Shown here in pieces: positions 5,537 through 7,027 of a stretch of DNA of 7,027 bases. Each line of letters starts with the position of its first letter. Position 1 is the first letter of the stretch. The position numbers were made by a program, and so were the translations under genes. The notes under the pieces were generated by a model. The model saw only the letters and a list, made by a program, of their open reading frames with translations, ran no database searches and was not told the origin of the DNA. This DNA comes from Pseudolysinimonas_A sp965653335 (GTDB taxonomy: Bacteria > Actinomycetota > Actinomycetes > Actinomycetales > Microbacteriaceae), in assembly GCA_965653335.1 (NCBI GenBank), contig CBFGZU010000092.1, positions 1-7,027 of the forward strand, written 5' to 3'.

Positions 5537-6973
5537 ATGCCGTACGAGTTCGAGCGCACCCACCGTCTGGCCGTCCTCGGCGGTGGTCCCGGCGGCTACG
5601 AGGCGGCGCTCACCGGCGCGCAGCTCGGCGCCGACGTGACCCTCGTCGAACGCGCGGGCGTCGGCGGTTCGGCGGTGCTCACCGACGTCGTGCCGTCGAA
5701 GACGCTCATCGCGACGGCGGAGGCGGCAACGGCGGTCGGCGAAGCGGCCGACCTCGGGGTGCAGTTCTTCACCCGCAACGACAAGGGCCGCCCGGTGCGC
5801 CCGGAGGTGGCGGTCAACCTCGGCGCCGTCAACAAGAGGCTGCTCGCCCTCGCCCAGCAGCAGTCGGCCGACATGAAGGCGCAGCTCGTGCGCGCGGGCG
5901 TGCGCATCGTGCAGGGCGACGGCCGGCTCGAGGATGCCAACACGATCATCGCGTCGACCGGCCGCGGCAAAGCGCGCACCGACTTCGACGAGATCAGCGC
6001 CGACACCCTCATCGTCGCGGTGGGGGCGACGCCGCGCGCGCTGCCGACCGCGAAACCCGACGGCGAGCGCATCTTCACCTGGACCCAGCTCTATTCGCTC
6101 GAATCAATTCCTGAGCACCTCATCGTCGTCGGCTCGGGAGTGACGGGCGCCGAGTTCGCGTCGGCCTACCTCGCCCTCGGCGCGAAGGTGACCCTCGTCT
6201 CCAGCCGCGACCAGGTGCTGCCGGGTGAGGATGGCGACGCGGCCGCCGTCATCGAGAACGTGTTCCGCCGCAACGGCATGACAGTGCTCAACAAGAGCCG
6301 GATGGCTTCCGTCGAGCGGGTCGGCGACGGGGTCGTCGTGAAACTCGTCGACGGCCGGGAGGTCACCGGCTCGCACGCCCTCCTCGCGCTCGGGTCGGTG
6401 CCGAACACCGCCGGGATCGGACTCGTCGAGGCCGGCATCCAGCTCACCGAGTCGGGACACATCCGCGTCAACCGGGTGGCCCGCACCTCGATGCCGTCGG
6501 TGTACGCGGCGGGCGACGCGAGCGACTTCCTGCCGCTGGCATCCGTCGCTTCGATGCAGGGGCGCACGGCGGTGTTCCACGCGCTCGGCGACGCCGTCAA
6601 CCCGACCGAGCTGCGCAATGTGACGAGCAATATCTTCACGCACCCCGAGGTGGCGACGGTCGGCTGGTCGCAGCGGCAGATCGAGGAGGGTCTCACGCAG
6701 GGCGACATCTACAAGCTGCCGCTCGCTTCCAACCCGCGCGCCAAGATGATGGGGCTCAAGGATGGCTTCGTGAAGCTGTTCGCCCACACCGGTTCGGGCA
6801 CCGTGATCGGCGGGGTCGTCGTCGCCCCGAAGGCGAGCGACCTCATCCTGCCGATCGCTCTCGCGGTGGAGCATCGCCTCACGGTCGACGAGCTCGCGCG
6901 CGCGTTCAGCGTCTACCCGTCGCTCTCGGGTGCCATCACCGACGCCGCGCGCGCGATGCACATCGTCGACTGA
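5537..6973 (+). CDS. lpdA: NAD(P)H-quinone dehydrogenase, LpdA-type flavoprotein
   Basis: The 478-residue protein has the class I pyridine nucleotide-disulfide oxidoreductase fold. The FAD-binding GGGPGG is at 15-20 with E38 ending the second strand, NAD(P) binding is at VGSGVTGAE (198-206), the second FAD motif YAAGD is at 323-327, and a C-terminal dimerisation domain follows. Catalytic parts of dihydrolipoamide dehydrogenase are missing. At the CxxxxC positions it has A46 and V51 (segment GGSAVLTDVVPSK), and the C-terminal HPTxSE motif reads YPSLSG, so His and Glu are Y460 and G465. It cannot run disulfide chemistry. From memory M. tuberculosis LpdA (Rv3303c) has the same YPSLSG and is described as a quinone reductase, which supports the call. 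The residues after the second nucleotide-binding strand are SSR with no acidic residue, so NADPH may be accepted. It has its own ribosome binding site. A soluble transhydrogenase-like role is a less likely alternative. Confidence 0.88.
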   Translation: MPYEFERTHRLAVLGGGPGGYEAALTGAQLGADVTLVERAGVGGSAVLTDVVPSKTLIATAEAATAVGEAADLGVQFFTRNDKGRPVRPEVAVNLGAVNKRLLALAQQQSADMKAQLVRAGVRIVQGDGRLEDANTIIASTGRGKARTDFDEISADTLIVAVGATPRALPTAKPDGERIFTWTQLYSLESIPEHLIVVGSGVTGAEFASAYLALGAKVTLVSSRDQVLPGEDGDAAAVIENVFRRNGMTVLNKSRMASVERVGDGVVVKLVDGREVTGSHALLALGSVPNTAGIGLVEAGIQLTESGHIRVNRVARTSMPSVYAAGDASDFLPLASVASMQGRTAVFHALGDAVNPTELRNVTSNIFTHPEVATVGWSQRQIEEGLTQGDIYKLPLASNPRAKMMGLKDGFVKLFAHTGSGTVIGGVVVAPKASDLILPIALAVEHRLTVDELARAFSVYPSLSGAITDAARAMHIVD

Positions 6974-7005
6974 CGGCTCTCATACCGCGTTGGTCCGCCT
7001 TCTGC

Positions 7006-7024
7006 GAATCGTGCCGCGCGATTC
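7006..7024 (+). terminator. Stem-loop 32 bases after lpdA, possible terminator or repeat
   Basis: GAATCGTG (7006-7013) pairs with CGCGATTC (7017-7024) over a 3-base loop: eight pairs including one G-T wobble. TTCTGC flanks it on both sides (7000-7005 and 7022-7027). The window ends directly after it, so a T run cannot be judged. Its position fits a transcript end for lpdA, but its TTCTGC edge is shared with the element after deoA, so it may instead belong to a dispersed palindromic repeat. Confidence 0.45.
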
Positions 7025-7027
7025 TGC

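Noticed and set aside
1..7027. Defence system, mobile element or other novel multi-gene system
   Set aside because: All six genes are recognisable housekeeping metabolic genes with uniform codon use, tight operon spacing and familiar gene order; there are no mobility genes or target-site duplications.

Overview
The window comes from a high-GC actinobacterium, most likely a member of the Microbacteriaceae. Codons end strongly in G or C, several starts are GTG, and all six proteins resemble the actinobacterial versions of their families. From memory, the same set of genes (cdd, deoA, add, a PGM2-like phospho-sugar mutase, a trimeric purine nucleoside phosphorylase and lpdA) is clustered in Mycobacterium tuberculosis around Rv3303c-Rv3315c. 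This therefore looks like an old, conserved chromosomal block and not a mobile or newly acquired island. I see no transposase, integrase, CRISPR array, tRNA or rRNA.

Layout. On the + strand, cdd (5-406) and deoA (399-1691) overlap by 8 bases. A 134-base gap follows that is rich in inverted repeats. Next comes add (1826-2983), which has its own extended -10 type promoter just upstream. On the - strand, a purine nucleoside phosphorylase gene (5476-4646) and a phospho-sugar mutase gene (4641-2995) form a tight pair with 4 bases between stop and start. This pair converges on add with only 11 bases between the two stop codons. On the + strand, lpdA (5537-6973) diverges from the phosphorylase across a 60-base gap. 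The last 54 bases hold a stem-loop and the start of whatever lies beyond. No stretch longer than 134 bases lacks a gene.

How the genes work together. Cdd turns (deoxy)cytidine into (deoxy)uridine. DeoA phosphorolyses thymidine or deoxyuridine to base plus deoxyribose-1-phosphate. Add turns adenosine into inosine, and the phosphorylase splits inosine or guanosine into base plus (deoxy)ribose-1-phosphate. No deoB-type phosphopentomutase is present. The mutase beside the phosphorylase belongs to the PGM2-like subgroup, whose human member is a phosphopentomutase. I infer that it moves the phosphate from C1 to C5 and so feeds the pentose into central metabolism. LpdA is a flavoprotein of the dihydrolipoamide dehydrogenase fold that has lost both redox cysteines and the His-Glu pair; it is best read as an NAD(P)H:quinone oxidoreductase and has no evident link to nucleoside salvage.

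I found no previously undescribed multi-gene system. The most interesting signals lie below gene level. The heptamer GGATGCC/GGCATCC is strongly over-represented (19 copies by eye) while its C-form GGACGCC/GGCGTCC is absent. The deoA-add gap carries inverted-repeat arms that could pair in mutually exclusive ways. Two genes share a near-identical -10-to-start-codon layout that suggests leaderless or very short-leader transcripts.
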